A stretch of DNA of 64,000 bases from assembly GCA_002454195.1 (NCBI GenBank), contig DKIJ01000005.1, forward strand, positions 124,001-188,000, in the 5' to 3' direction. This DNA is from Flavobacterium sp. UBA6721 (GTDB taxonomy: Bacteria; Bacteroidota; Bacteroidia; Flavobacteriales; Flavobacteriaceae). The translations under genes were made by a program, and so were the position numbers. Under the pieces are notes generated by a model. That model did no database searches, was not told the origin of the DNA, and saw only the letters and a program-made list of their open reading frames with translations. Shown here one piece after another: positions 10,133 through 18,004 of the stretch. Numbering within the stretch: the first letter of the stretch is position 1; each line of letters begins with the position of its first letter.

Positions 10133-10483
10133 TTATCTTCTTTTGTCTTTGATTTTTGCTTTTTTACCAGTAAGTTCTCTGAAGTAGAAAATTCTAGCTC
10201 TACGTACAGCACCTTTCTTATTGATTTCAATTTTTTGTAAAGCTGGTAAGTTGATAGGGAAGATACGCTCAACACCTACTGCTCCAGACATTTTACGAAT
10301 TGTAAAAGTTTCAGTACTTCCAGTACCTCTTCTTTGGATTACAACTCCTTTAAAGAACTGAGTTCTTGTTTTTTCACCCTCTTTAATTTCGTAGTAAACT
10401 GTGATTGTATCTCCAGCTCCGAAATCAGGGAAATCTTTTTTTGCAACAAATTCGCTATTAACGAAATCTACTAAATTTGCCAT
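10133..10483 (-). CDS. rplS: 50S ribosomal protein L19
   Basis: 116 residues, the normal L19 length. Recognised by FVNSEFVAKKDFPDFGAGDTI, VYYEIKEGEKTRTQFFKG, RRGTGSTETFTIRKMS, GVGVERIFPINLP and the basic tail. L19 sits at the 30S-50S interface of the ribosome. It lies downstream of trmD, the order seen in many bacteria, but has its own promoter (TTG at complement 10582-10584, 18 bp, TACTTTTG at complement 10556-10563), so it can be expressed independently. Confidence 0.97.
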   Translation of the reverse strand: MANLVDFVNSEFVAKKDFPDFGAGDTITVYYEIKEGEKTRTQFFKGVVIQRRGTGSTETFTIRKMSGAVGVERIFPINLPALQKIEINKKGAVRRARIFYFRELTGKKAKIKDKRR

Positions 10484-10555
10484 TTTAATGCTAATTTTGG
10501 ATTAATATCGGACTAACATTCACGGGTATCGCCAGAGGTTAATCAAATGTGGCTG

Positions 10556-10584
10556 CAAAAGTAGTTAAAAAAATTAAATTCCAA
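10556..10584 (-). promoter_or_regulatory. Promoter of rplS
   Basis: Minus strand: -33 TTG at 10582-10584, 18-bp spacer, -7 TACTTTTG at 10556-10563. A near-ideal flavobacterial promoter; leader about 65 nt. Confidence 0.75.
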
Positions 10585-10703
10585 TAAAAGAAATTACAAA
10601 TTCCAATAAAAAAATTAAACTCTAAATAAAATCATATCCCAAATGCCGTTTTTCAACTGCTTAATCAATTGGAATTTGGAATTTAAAATAGTAGAATTTT
10701 AAA
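10576..10703. repeat. Heptad-repeat spacer E (degenerate)
   Basis: Between rplS and trmD. Left part has AAATTCC (10576), AAATTAC (10591), AAATTCC (10598) and related 7-mers; right part has TTGGAAT TTGGAAT TTAAAAT AGTAGAA in 7-nt phase from 10669. The right heptads are the inverse of the left ones. It is the weakest of five such spacers in the window. Confidence 0.5.
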
Positions 10704-10709
10704 GGAAAT

Positions 10710-11384
10710 TTATTCTAATAAATCCGGTCTTCTATTTTTAGTGTGCTCGTAAGCCATATCTTCTCTCCATTTGTCAATTTTAGCAAAGTTTCCGCTAGTT
10801 AATACTTCCGGGACTTTCCAGCCTTTGTAATCAGCAGGTCTGGTATAGATAGGTCCTGATAATAAATTGTCCTGAAAACTATCTGTAAGCGCAGAGGTTT
10901 CATCGCTTAAAACACCTGGTATTAATCGAATTAAGGCGTCTGATAAGACTAATGCTCCTAACTCTCCGCCGCTTAGTACATAATCTCCAATTGAAATTTC
11001 TTTGGTAATAAAATGGTCACGAACTCTTTGGTCAACTCCTTTGTAATGACCACAAAGAATGATGATGTTTTCATACATCGACATGGTATTTGCCATTTTT
11101 TGATTCAAAGTTTCTCCATCAGGCGACATATAAATGATTTCGTCATAGGTTCTTTGACTTTTTAAATAGGTGATGCAATCGTCAATAGGTTGGACTGTCA
11201 TTACCATTCCTGCTCCGCCACCATAAGGATAATCGTCTACACTTTTTTGTTTGTTTGTGGTGTAATCTCTTAAATTATGAATATGAACTTCTACAAGGCC
11301 TTTATCTATTGCTCTTTTCATGATAGAAGCTTCAAATGGACTGCGTAATAGTTCTGGTAAAACAGTAATAATGTCAATGCGCAT
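10710..11384 (-). CDS. trmD: tRNA (guanine-37-N1)-methyltransferase
   Basis: 224 residues, standard TrmD. It methylates G37 of tRNAs with a G at position 36, guarding the reading frame. The SPOUT trefoil-knot motifs are visible: [45 protein letters not shown] and the SALTDSF segment ahead of the C-terminal domain ([19 protein letters not shown]). The -7 box TACCTTTG is at complement 11411-11418. Together with rplS it forms the conserved trmD-rplS pair; rimM and rpsP are not adjacent here. Confidence 0.97.
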   Translation of the reverse strand: MRIDIITVLPELLRSPFEASIMKRAIDKGLVEVHIHNLRDYTTNKQKSVDDYPYGGGAGMVMTVQPIDDCITYLKSQRTYDEIIYMSPDGETLNQKMANTMSMYENIIILCGHYKGVDQRVRDHFITKEISIGDYVLSGGELGALVLSDALIRLIPGVLSDETSALTDSFQDNLLSGPIYTRPADYKGWKVPEVLTSGNFAKIDKWREDMAYEHTKNRRPDLLE

Positions 11385-11410
11385 GATTGTAATTCTAAGT
11401 TTGAATGCTG

Positions 11411-11418
11411 CAAAGGTA
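11411..11418 (-). promoter_or_regulatory. -7 box of trmD
   Basis: TACCTTTG on the minus strand, 26 bp before the trmD ATG. Confidence 0.65.
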
Positions 11419-11562
11419 CAAAGTTTTTTTTCAGAAGTAATCTAGTGTGGTTGCGGCGTTTTTTTTATTTAGTAATTAATGTTAGCCTCTATTTATTTTG
11501 TTGTTTTTAAAGTGAAAATAATTTTCTGTTTTGTACATGGATACATTCTATAATTTAATTAG

Positions 11563-11570
11563 TAAATTTG
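11563..11570 (+). promoter_or_regulatory. -7 box of the cyclophilin-FKBP gene
   Basis: TAAATTTG, followed by a leader of about 20 nt to the ATG at 11594. Confidence 0.65.
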
Positions 11571-11593
11571 CGCTTCAATAAAAATTTTAAAAA

Positions 11594-12526
11594 ATGGAAA
11601 ACGGAATATATGCTAAATTCAATACCGCTAAAGGTTCGGTTTTAGTAAAATTAACCCACGATTTAACTCCAGGAACGGTAGGTAACTTTGTAGCCTTAGC
11701 TGAGGGAAATTTAGAAAATAATAAAAAACCTCAAGGGGTAAAATATTATGACGGATTAACTTTTCACAGAGTAATTCCTGATTTTATGATTCAAGGAGGA
11801 TGTCCTTTAGGTTCGGGAACTGGAGATCCTGGATATAAATTTGATGATGAATTTCACCCAAGTTTAAAACATGATAAACCAGGAGTGCTTTCTATGGCTA
11901 ATGCTGGTCCTGGAACAAATGGTTCTCAATTTTTTATTACTCACGTGCCAACTTCTTGGTTAGATGGAAAACACACTGTTTTTGGACATGTTGTAGAAGG
12001 ACAAGAGGTTGTTGATGCTGTTGCTCAAGGTGATGTTTTAGAAACTTTAGAAATTATTCGTGTAGGTGAAGAAGCTAAAAAATGGAATGCTGTTGAGGCA
12101 TTTAGAGTTTTTGAAGGAAACAGAAAAAAACGTTTAGAGGCTGAAAAAGCGGCTGCTGAAGAAGCTTTAGAAAAATTAGCTGCCGGATTCCAAAAAACAG
12201 AAAGTGGATTGCGTTACCAATTTATTCAAAGAGGTGAGGGTAAAAAAGCGGAAAATGGAAAAACGGTTTCTGTACATTACACAGGACAATTGCCTGACGG
12301 AAAAGTTTTTGATAGTTCTTACCCACGTAAAAAACCAATCGAATTTCCATTAGGACAAGGTAATGTAATTGAAGGATGGGACGAAGGTATTGCTTTGTTA
12401 CAAGTAGGAGATAAAGCTCGTTTTGTAATTCCAGCTCATTTAGGATATGGTTCTCGTGGAGCAGGAGGTGTGATTCCACCAAATGCTACTTTGATTTTTG
12501 ACGTTGAATTAATGGACGTGAAATAA
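11594..12526 (+). CDS. Dual-family peptidyl-prolyl isomerase: cyclophilin fused to FKBP
   Basis: 310 residues. Residues 1-160 are a complete cyclophilin: [44 protein letters not shown] charged helical linker (about 165-200, [17 protein letters not shown]) leads to a complete FKBP domain (about 205-310): [62 protein letters not shown]. Both active-site sets look intact, so the protein should catalyse proline isomerisation from either domain. There is no signal peptide, so it is cytoplasmic. Cyclophilin-linker-FKBP fusions (CFBP type) are known in Flavobacteriia. Terminator at 12578-12608. Confidence 0.95.
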   Translation: MENGIYAKFNTAKGSVLVKLTHDLTPGTVGNFVALAEGNLENNKKPQGVKYYDGLTFHRVIPDFMIQGGCPLGSGTGDPGYKFDDEFHPSLKHDKPGVLSMANAGPGTNGSQFFITHVPTSWLDGKHTVFGHVVEGQEVVDAVAQGDVLETLEIIRVGEEAKKWNAVEAFRVFEGNRKKRLEAEKAAAEEALEKLAAGFQKTESGLRYQFIQRGEGKKAENGKTVSVHYTGQLPDGKVFDSSYPRKKPIEFPLGQGNVIEGWDEGIALLQVGDKARFVIPAHLGYGSRGAGGVIPPNATLIFDVELMDVK

Positions 12527-12533
12527 TTTTAGT

Positions 12534-12647
12534 ATTCAGTGATCAGTTTTTAATGATCAGCTTGATTAAAATACAAAAGGGGTTTTCAAATCGAAAACCT
12601 CTTTTTTTATATCTGCTTCTTTCTTCTTTCTTCTGCTTTCTGTTAAA
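12534..12647. repeat. Heptad-repeat spacer A around a terminator
   Basis: Left array in 7-nt phase: ATTCAGT GATCAGT (12534-12547), TTTTAAT, GATCAGC, to 12561. Then a terminator hairpin. Right array from 12613: CTGCTTC, TTTCTTC, TTTCTTC, TGCTTTC, TGTTAAA, running into the stop codon of the next (convergent) gene. Confidence 0.65.
12578..12608. terminator. Terminator between convergent genes
   Basis: Stem of about 9 bp (AGGGGTTTTC / GAAAACCTCT, one G-T pair) with a short loop and seven T residues on the + strand; A-rich on the other side. Confidence 0.8.
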
Positions 12648-13203
12648 CTGTTTTCCATTTAATATTACAGCCTATACTTGGTTTTTGATTGGGATTGATG
12701 CTTCGATTGTATAAAATGCCGTCAATGGCACCACGTAAATCACTTCCGCTTAAAGGGATTCCGTTTCCGGGACGACTGTCGTCTAGTTGACCACGATAGA
12801 CTAATTTGTTTTGATTGTCAAATAAATAAAAATCAGGTGTGCAGGCGGCGTTGTACGCTTTGGCTACTTCCTGAGTTTCGTCATAAAGGTATGGGAATTC
12901 AAAATTGTTTTGGAAACCATATTCTGCCATTAATTCAGGTCCGTCTTGAGGATAATTAATTACGTCATTGCTTGAAATAGCAATAATACCTATTCCTTGT
13001 ACTCGGTAATCATTGGCGATTCTTATAATCTCATCAATTACATGATGCACAAAAGGACAGTGATTGCAAATAAAAAACACTAAAGTTCCTTTCTCTCCTT
13101 TTAAATCAGAAAAAGAGAAGAAATTGTTTGATATTGTATCTTTTAAATAAAATTCTGGAGCTATAGTTCCTAGATCAATCATGTTAGAAGGTGTGCGTGC
13201 CAT
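12643..13203 (-). CDS. Thioredoxin-fold AhpC/TSA-family (peroxiredoxin-like) protein
   Basis: 186 residues, no signal peptide. The thioredoxin fold is clear: GTLVFFICNHCPFVHHVIDEI with a CxxC (CNHC) at the redox position, GIIAISSNDVINYPQDGPE, FPYLYDETQEVAKAYNAACTPDFYLFD with the cis-Pro segment, and LVYRGQLDDSRPGNG. It belongs to the peroxiredoxin-like 1 group found across Bacteroidota; a cytoplasmic thiol oxidoreductase role is inferred, substrate unknown. It is convergent with the CFBP gene and divergent from csaA. Confidence 0.85.
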   Translation of the reverse strand: MARTPSNMIDLGTIAPEFYLKDTISNNFFSFSDLKGEKGTLVFFICNHCPFVHHVIDEIIRIANDYRVQGIGIIAISSNDVINYPQDGPELMAEYGFQNNFEFPYLYDETQEVAKAYNAACTPDFYLFDNQNKLVYRGQLDDSRPGNGIPLSGSDLRGAIDGILYNRSINPNQKPSIGCNIKWKTV

Positions 13204-13301
13204 TATGCAAATACGTTAATTTGAGGTATAAAGTTACTAAAATTGAAAGTGTTTAAAATGTAAAAACTAATTTTGGAGAAAAATAATACTTTAGAATTTT
13301 T

Positions 13302-13643
13302 ATGGAAACGAATCTGACTTGGTCTGAATTTGAAAAAGTAGCGATGCATGTAGGAACAATTATCGCAGTAAATGATTTTCCAGAAGCCCGAAAACCTGCT
13401 TTTCAGCTTACGATTGATTTTGGTGAAGCCATTGGAATCCGAAAAACATCGGCTCAAATAACTAAACGTTATACCAAAGAGCAATTGTTAAACCGGCAGA
13501 TTGTTGCAGTTGTAAATTTTCCAAAAAAGCAAATAGGTAAATTTATGAGCGAATGTTTGGTTTTGGGAGCCGTTGGACAAGAAGGTGATGTTATCCTACT
13601 AGCTCCCGATTTTAAAGTTGAAAATGGTTTACGAATAGGATAA
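13302..13643 (+). CDS. csaA: CsaA-like tRNA-binding protein
   Basis: 113 residues, one EMAPII/tRNA_bind OB-fold: VAMHVGTIIAVNDFPEARKPAFQLTID (in parts), IGIRKTSAQITKRYTKEQL, QIVAVVNFPKKQIGKFMSE and CLVLGAVG. Length and the C-terminal DFKVENGLRIG match CsaA, described in Bacillus as a protein-export-related chaperone that also binds tRNA. The ATG is 98 bp from the divergent peroxiredoxin-like gene. The stop lies 8 bp from the end of the convergent sulfurtransferase gene, leaving no room for a terminator. Confidence 0.93.
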   Translation: METNLTWSEFEKVAMHVGTIIAVNDFPEARKPAFQLTIDFGEAIGIRKTSAQITKRYTKEQLLNRQIVAVVNFPKKQIGKFMSECLVLGAVGQEGDVILLAPDFKVENGLRIG

Positions 13644-13650
13644 CTATTTA

Positions 13651-14454
13651 TTATTTTTCGATTGGTAAATTGTGGTCTAGTCCCCATTCTGTCCAAGAAC
13701 CATCATATACCGCTTTTGGAGAATTGTTTAAGATTAATTCGTAAGCAATGAGATTAATACAGGCTGTAATACCAGAACCGCAGGAAAAATATAAGTTTTG
13801 ATCCTGATGTGGCAGGATTTGTTTTAATTCTTCTTTAGGTAAATAATGTCCGTCTTTTACAACTTTTGTAAAAGGGAGGTTCACGGCATTTGGAATATGT
13901 CCGCTTCGTAAGCCTTCACGAGGTTCTTCAGTTTCTGCATGAAATCGGTCCGATGAACGGGCATCAATCACTACAGCTTCTTTAGAAGTGAGATTGTTTA
14001 AAATTTGAAATTTATTTTTGAACATTTCTGGTTTGAAACGAGCTTCAAAATCGCCTTTAGGATAAGATTGAGGATTTACTTTTTGTAATGCGCCTCCCTC
14101 TTTTTCCCAAGCTGGAAATCCACCATCTAAAACCCAAACATTTTCATGTCCCATGCTTTTGAATAAATACCATGCCCGAGGGCTAGAATAGATTCCTTTG
14201 GTATCATAAACAACAATTTTGCTATGCTTGCTAATCCCTAGCTTTCTTGCTTCTTCGGTATAAGCTTCTGGTTGCGGTAAGGTGTTTGGTAAAGGTATAG
14301 TGGTGTCGCTAAATTTGTTTTTAATATCAAAGGTACGAGCGCCTATGATTTGTAATTCATGTGGGGGACTATCCAAGACAGCATCTAAAATTATTAATTC
14401 GGGGTTGTCAAGATTGTCTTTAAGCCAACTAACAGATACGATAGGAGTTTTCAT
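13651..14454 (-). CDS. sseA: 3-mercaptopyruvate-type sulfurtransferase
   Basis: 267 residues, two rhodanese domains. The N-terminal inactive domain runs to about 130 (VSVSWLKDNLDNPELIILDA, IVVYDTKGIYSSPRAWYLF). The C-terminal domain has the active-site loop SCGSGITAC; CGSG[VI]TA is the signature of mercaptopyruvate sulfurtransferases rather than thiosulfate rhodaneses (CRKGVT). It should transfer sulfane sulfur from 3-mercaptopyruvate to thiols or cyanide in the cytoplasm. No secretion signal is visible. Length is slightly under the E. coli SseA length of about 281. Monocistronic. Confidence 0.9.
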   Translation of the reverse strand: MKTPIVSVSWLKDNLDNPELIILDAVLDSPPHELQIIGARTFDIKNKFSDTTIPLPNTLPQPEAYTEEARKLGISKHSKIVVYDTKGIYSSPRAWYLFKSMGHENVWVLDGGFPAWEKEGGALQKVNPQSYPKGDFEARFKPEMFKNKFQILNNLTSKEAVVIDARSSDRFHAETEEPREGLRSGHIPNAVNLPFTKVVKDGHYLPKEELKQILPHQDQNLYFSCGSGITACINLIAYELILNNSPKAVYDGSWTEWGLDHNLPIEK

Positions 14455-14534
14455 TTGATGATTCTTTTTGTGGTTATTGTTATACTAAGTTACAAAAAAG
14501 AATGGGCTTGTGTGATAAAGAAATGGTAAATAAA

Positions 14535-14562
14535 AAAGCCTGAAAATTATTTTCAGGCTTAA
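14535..14562 (-). terminator. Terminator of the mscS-like gene
   Basis: Stem AAGCCTGAAAA / TTTTCAGGCTT with a 2-3 nt loop just past the stop at 14566. Confidence 0.88.
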
Positions 14563-14565
14563 AAG

Positions 14566-15471
14566 TTATTTGGTTTCTAAGGTTTCGGCAGCTTTATGGA
14601 CAACTAATTGAGGGAATGGAATTTCAATTCCTTCTTTGTCAAAAGTGATTTTGATTCTTTTTCTGAGTTCGCCAGTAATGTCCCATTTTTTATCAGGAAA
14701 ACTTTCTCCTAATATTTTTAAAACTATGGAAGAGTCGGCAAATTCATCAATTCGAAGAAATTGTGGTGCTTGGATTATATATTCTTTCCATAAAGGATCA
14801 TTGGCAAGTTCATTTCCTATTTGGTTTATGATATTAATGACTCTTTCAATGTCACAGTTGTAAGCTACTCCAATATTGATATTGATTCTAGAGAATTCAT
14901 TAGAAAGGTTAGAAACCCTTTTGATTTCGCCATGTGGGATATGATGAACGGTACCGTCCAGATCTCTAAGGGTTGTTTTACGTAGCGTAATTTGTTCGAC
15001 TTTTCCGCTGGCTGAATCTAAATTGACAACATCGCCTACACGATATTGATTTTCCAAAATAATAAAAAGTCCAGAAATAATATCACGAATGAGATATTGA
15101 CCTCCAAAACCGAATGCTAAACCTACAATTCCAGCAGCTGCAAGGATAGGGCCAATTTCGATCCCAAATTCATTCAATACCATCAATATGGTAATGCATA
15201 GAATAGCAATTTTTGTGGTGGTAGAAAATATTTGAATAAGCGTTGTTTCTCTTTTTTCTTCCGCTTCTTTTGAAGAGTATTTATCCGGTCGTATTGCTAT
15301 ACGTATAGCTTTTTGGATAAAGCGGATTAAAATTTTGTTTAGTAAAAAGGCAATACTTACGATGAAGATAATTTTTACACCGCTTGTCAATAACCAAGGA
15401 ATAATTAATTCGGTGTACTGAATAAGGTTTTTACTCAAGATGTCTTGCCAATTAATAGTTGTTAAATTCAT
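14566..15471 (-). CDS. mscS: MscS-family mechanosensitive ion channel
   Basis: 301 residues, about E. coli MscS length (286). Three membrane segments (about 30-50, 75-98, 105-128). The third, IGPILAAAGIVGLAFGFGGQYLIRDIISGLFI (in parts), is the Gly/Ala-packed TM3 pore helix followed by the amphipathic TM3b. The cytoplasmic beta domain (NQYRVGDVVNLDSASGKVEQITLRKTTLRDLDG, in parts) and alpha-beta C-terminal cage follow. It opens on membrane tension to release solutes on hypo-osmotic shock. Monocistronic, terminators on both sides. Confidence 0.94.
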   Translation of the reverse strand: MNLTTINWQDILSKNLIQYTELIIPWLLTSGVKIIFIVSIAFLLNKILIRFIQKAIRIAIRPDKYSSKEAEEKRETTLIQIFSTTTKIAILCITILMVLNEFGIEIGPILAAAGIVGLAFGFGGQYLIRDIISGLFIILENQYRVGDVVNLDSASGKVEQITLRKTTLRDLDGTVHHIPHGEIKRVSNLSNEFSRININIGVAYNCDIERVINIINQIGNELANDPLWKEYIIQAPQFLRIDEFADSSIVLKILGESFPDKKWDITGELRKRIKITFDKEGIEIPFPQLVVHKAAETLETK

Positions 15472-15496
15472 GTTTTCTCTTTTTAATTAATAAAAA

Positions 15497-15529
15497 AAGT
15501 CCAAAAATCAACTATTGATTTTTGGACTT
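15497..15529 (-). terminator. Terminator of the DUF3276 gene
   Basis: 13-bp perfect stem AAGTCCAAAAATC / GATTTTTGGACTT, 7-nt loop, T-run on the minus strand. Confidence 0.9.
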
Positions 15530-15567
15530 ACGAATGTTTAACCTTATAAAGCTTGATGAATATTAAA

Positions 15568-15951
15568 TTAAATATCGTCAAAATCAATATCGGTGAAATT
15601 AGATATTTGAGGTACACCATCTTCAATGTTTACTTTGTCTGTAGTGTATTCCTTTTTAAAATCTTTTTGATGTCTTTCTGAAATTACTTCTTCTCCTTTG
15701 TGGTTTAATACATAAGATGTCATTTCTCCAAGGATTTCTGTAAAGGCAGTAAAGTCCTCTTTGTACAAATATATTTTGTGTTTTTTGAAATGAAACGAAC
15801 CGTCTTCTTCTGTGAATTTTTTACTTTCTGTAATGGTAATATAATAATCATCAGCTTTTGTAGCTCTCACATCGAAGAAATAAGTTCTTCTTCCTGCACG
15901 TAAAACTTTAGAAAAGATTTCTTCTTTTTCTAACATGTCATTTTCTCTCAT
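15568..15951 (-). CDS. DUF3276 / PUR-alpha-like nucleic-acid-binding protein
   Basis: 127 residues. The PUR repeat is clear: EEIFSKVLRAGRRTYFFDVRATKADDYYITITESKK (in parts) then HFKKHKIYLYKEDFTAFTEIL, ending in an acidic tail NFTDIDFDDI. The family is related to eukaryotic Pur-alpha and Borrelia BpuR, which bind RNA and ssDNA; a similar role is inferred. Two in-frame Met codons (1 and 6) compete; the first is used because the family often starts MRENDML. It is single copy between mscS and the ABC exporter. Confidence 0.88.
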   Translation of the reverse strand: MRENDMLEKEEIFSKVLRAGRRTYFFDVRATKADDYYITITESKKFTEEDGSFHFKKHKIYLYKEDFTAFTEILGEMTSYVLNHKGEEVISERHQKDFKKEYTTDKVNIEDGVPQISNFTDIDFDDI

Positions 15952-16023
15952 AATCCGTTCTGTACAATAATATGGTTGTTAATTGAAACCAAAAATGATA
16001 AAAATATATGTATAAAGCAAGAT

Positions 16024-17802
16024 TTATAGTAATTCTTTTTCAGAAAGTTGTTTTAAATATAATGAGGCATAATAGCCTTCTTGATTTATAAGCTGGTTAT
16101 GAGAACCTTGTTGAATGATTTTACCATCTTCAAGGATAATTATTTTATCGGCATTTTTAGCAGAAGAAACACGGTGACTCACAATGATGGTTGTTTTGTC
16201 TTTGCAAATGGCGCTAAGATTATTTAAAATCGCTTCTTCTGTTTCGGTGTCAACCGCAGATAAACAGTCGTCAAACAATAAAATGGGTGGGTTTTTAATA
16301 ATTGCTCTTGCAATGGAAACACGTTGTTTTTGTCCTCCAGAAAGTGTAATTCCTCTTTCACCTAATACGGTGTCGTATTGTTTATTAAATCCCATAATGT
16401 TGTCATGTACTACCGCATTTTTAGCTGCAGTGGTTACCTCTTCCATACTGGCATCTTCTTTCCCAAATTTGATATTGTTTTTAATACTGTCAGAGAACAA
16501 AAAAGCATCCTGAGGGACAATTCCAATGCTGTTTCTCAAATCGAATAAATTGAGTTTGCTAATTTCTTCTTGGTCAATTTTAATTTTTCCTTCGGTTACA
16601 TCATACATTCTTGAAATTAATGAAAGTACAGTAGATTTCCCCGAACCTGTTTTTCCTAGGATGGCTAGTGTTTCTCCTTTATGAATAGTGAACGAAATGT
16701 TTTGAAGTGCAGTAATATTTGTGTCCTCATAAGTATAACTCACATTTTCGAAGCTAATTGTACCTTCGATAGCAGAAGGTTTAGGATTGTTGTTCTTTAT
16801 TTCAGGTTCGATTTTTAGGAATTCGTTAATTCTTTTTTGAGAAGCTTCGGCCTCTTGAACCATAGAAGAAACCCATCCCAGAGAGGCTACTGGCCAAGTA
16901 AGCATGTTAATGTAGAGAATAAATTCGGCAATCGTTCCAATGCTTTTTAAAGTCCCATTGATGTACATAGAACCTCCTACATACACAACAACCAAGTTAC
17001 TAATTCCTATTAATGCTAACATTAATGGTCCAAATAGTGATTGTACTTTAGCCAAATCCATGCTCTTGCTTTTGCTTTCTAGGGCGAGAGCCTGCATGTT
17101 ATTTTGATGTTGATTTTCTAAAGAATAGGCTTTGATCACTCGTACGCCAGAAAAGATTTCCTGAGTAAAGCTAGAGACTTTGGATAAGTATTGTTGAAAA
17201 GTAGTGCTCCTTGTATTGATTTCTGTACTTAGTTTAAAAATAGCATACGACAGTATTGGCAGCGGAAGTAACGTATATAAGGTTAGTAGTGGTGATACTT
17301 TGTACATATACATTATTACAATGGAAAAACGGATAAAGGTGTTGATAGTATACATAACCGCAGGGCCAACATACATTCTTACTTTGGAAACATCTTCGCT
17401 AATACGATTCATCAAATCACCTGTGCGATTTTTTTTGCAGAAATTTTGAGATAGGTTTTCGTATTGTTGAAAAACTTCATTTTTTAAATCAAATTCGATA
17501 CGACGTGACATTACAATTAATGTTTGACGCATTAAGAATGTAAGCAGGCCTGAAATCAAAGCGGCAGCAATAATCAGTAAAACGTTATTGATTAATTGGT
17601 TTTCGTGGGAATTGATAATTATTTCAGATTTTCTTTCAACTTTAGAAAGGTTTAAAAACTTTTCAATTACGTCAAAGGACTTACTAATCAGTTTAGGAGT
17701 GAATAGCATGAAGATTTGTGCGATTATGGTGAATAAAATACCAAGTAAAAAATGGTATTTGTATTTGATGAAGTATTTATTTAAATAGAGTAATTCTTTC
17801 AT
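16024..17802 (-). CDS. ABC exporter, fused permease and ATPase, degenerate Walker B
   Basis: 592 residues, half-transporter of the MsbA/MdlA type. Six membrane helices in residues 1-310, then the nucleotide-binding domain: Walker A GKTGSGKST (about 379-387), Q-loop GIVPQDAFLF, signature TLSGGQKQRVSIARA, Walker B ILLFDDCLSAVDTETE and H-loop VSHRVSSA. The catalytic Glu after Walker B is Asp (DD rather than DE), as in the non-catalytic half of heterodimeric exporters such as MdlAB or YheHI. A partner subunit is not nearby, so either it pairs with a distant gene or works as a slow homodimer. Substrate unknown. Confidence 0.93.
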   Translation of the reverse strand: MKELLYLNKYFIKYKYHFLLGILFTIIAQIFMLFTPKLISKSFDVIEKFLNLSKVERKSEIIINSHENQLINNVLLIIAAALISGLLTFLMRQTLIVMSRRIEFDLKNEVFQQYENLSQNFCKKNRTGDLMNRISEDVSKVRMYVGPAVMYTINTFIRFSIVIMYMYKVSPLLTLYTLLPLPILSYAIFKLSTEINTRSTTFQQYLSKVSSFTQEIFSGVRVIKAYSLENQHQNNMQALALESKSKSMDLAKVQSLFGPLMLALIGISNLVVVYVGGSMYINGTLKSIGTIAEFILYINMLTWPVASLGWVSSMVQEAEASQKRINEFLKIEPEIKNNNPKPSAIEGTISFENVSYTYEDTNITALQNISFTIHKGETLAILGKTGSGKSTVLSLISRMYDVTEGKIKIDQEEISKLNLFDLRNSIGIVPQDAFLFSDSIKNNIKFGKEDASMEEVTTAAKNAVVHDNIMGFNKQYDTVLGERGITLSGGQKQRVSIARAIIKNPPILLFDDCLSAVDTETEEAILNNLSAICKDKTTIIVSHRVSSAKNADKIIILEDGKIIQQGSHNQLINQEGYYASLYLKQLSEKELL

Positions 17803-17947
17803 TTTTTTAAGAGATTCTATATAGAATTGCTATTATTTTTAATTGATTTTTGTCTTTAGTTGATTTTTAAATTCTTAAAAATAATTGATATTTTTAAATT
17901 AATTCTTGATTTTATGTTTTAAAAATAAATTATTTGTTTTTTTTATA

Positions 17948-17955
17948 TAGTTTTG
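17948..17955 (+). promoter_or_regulatory. -7 box of the amino-acid dehydrogenase
   Basis: TAGTTTTG, 49 bp before the ATG at 18005, inside an AT-rich 202-bp spacer that also serves the divergent ABC gene. Confidence 0.55.
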
Positions 17956-18004
17956 AATGGTTATTTTAACGAATTCGTAAATATTATTTTAAAAACTGAT
18001 ACAA

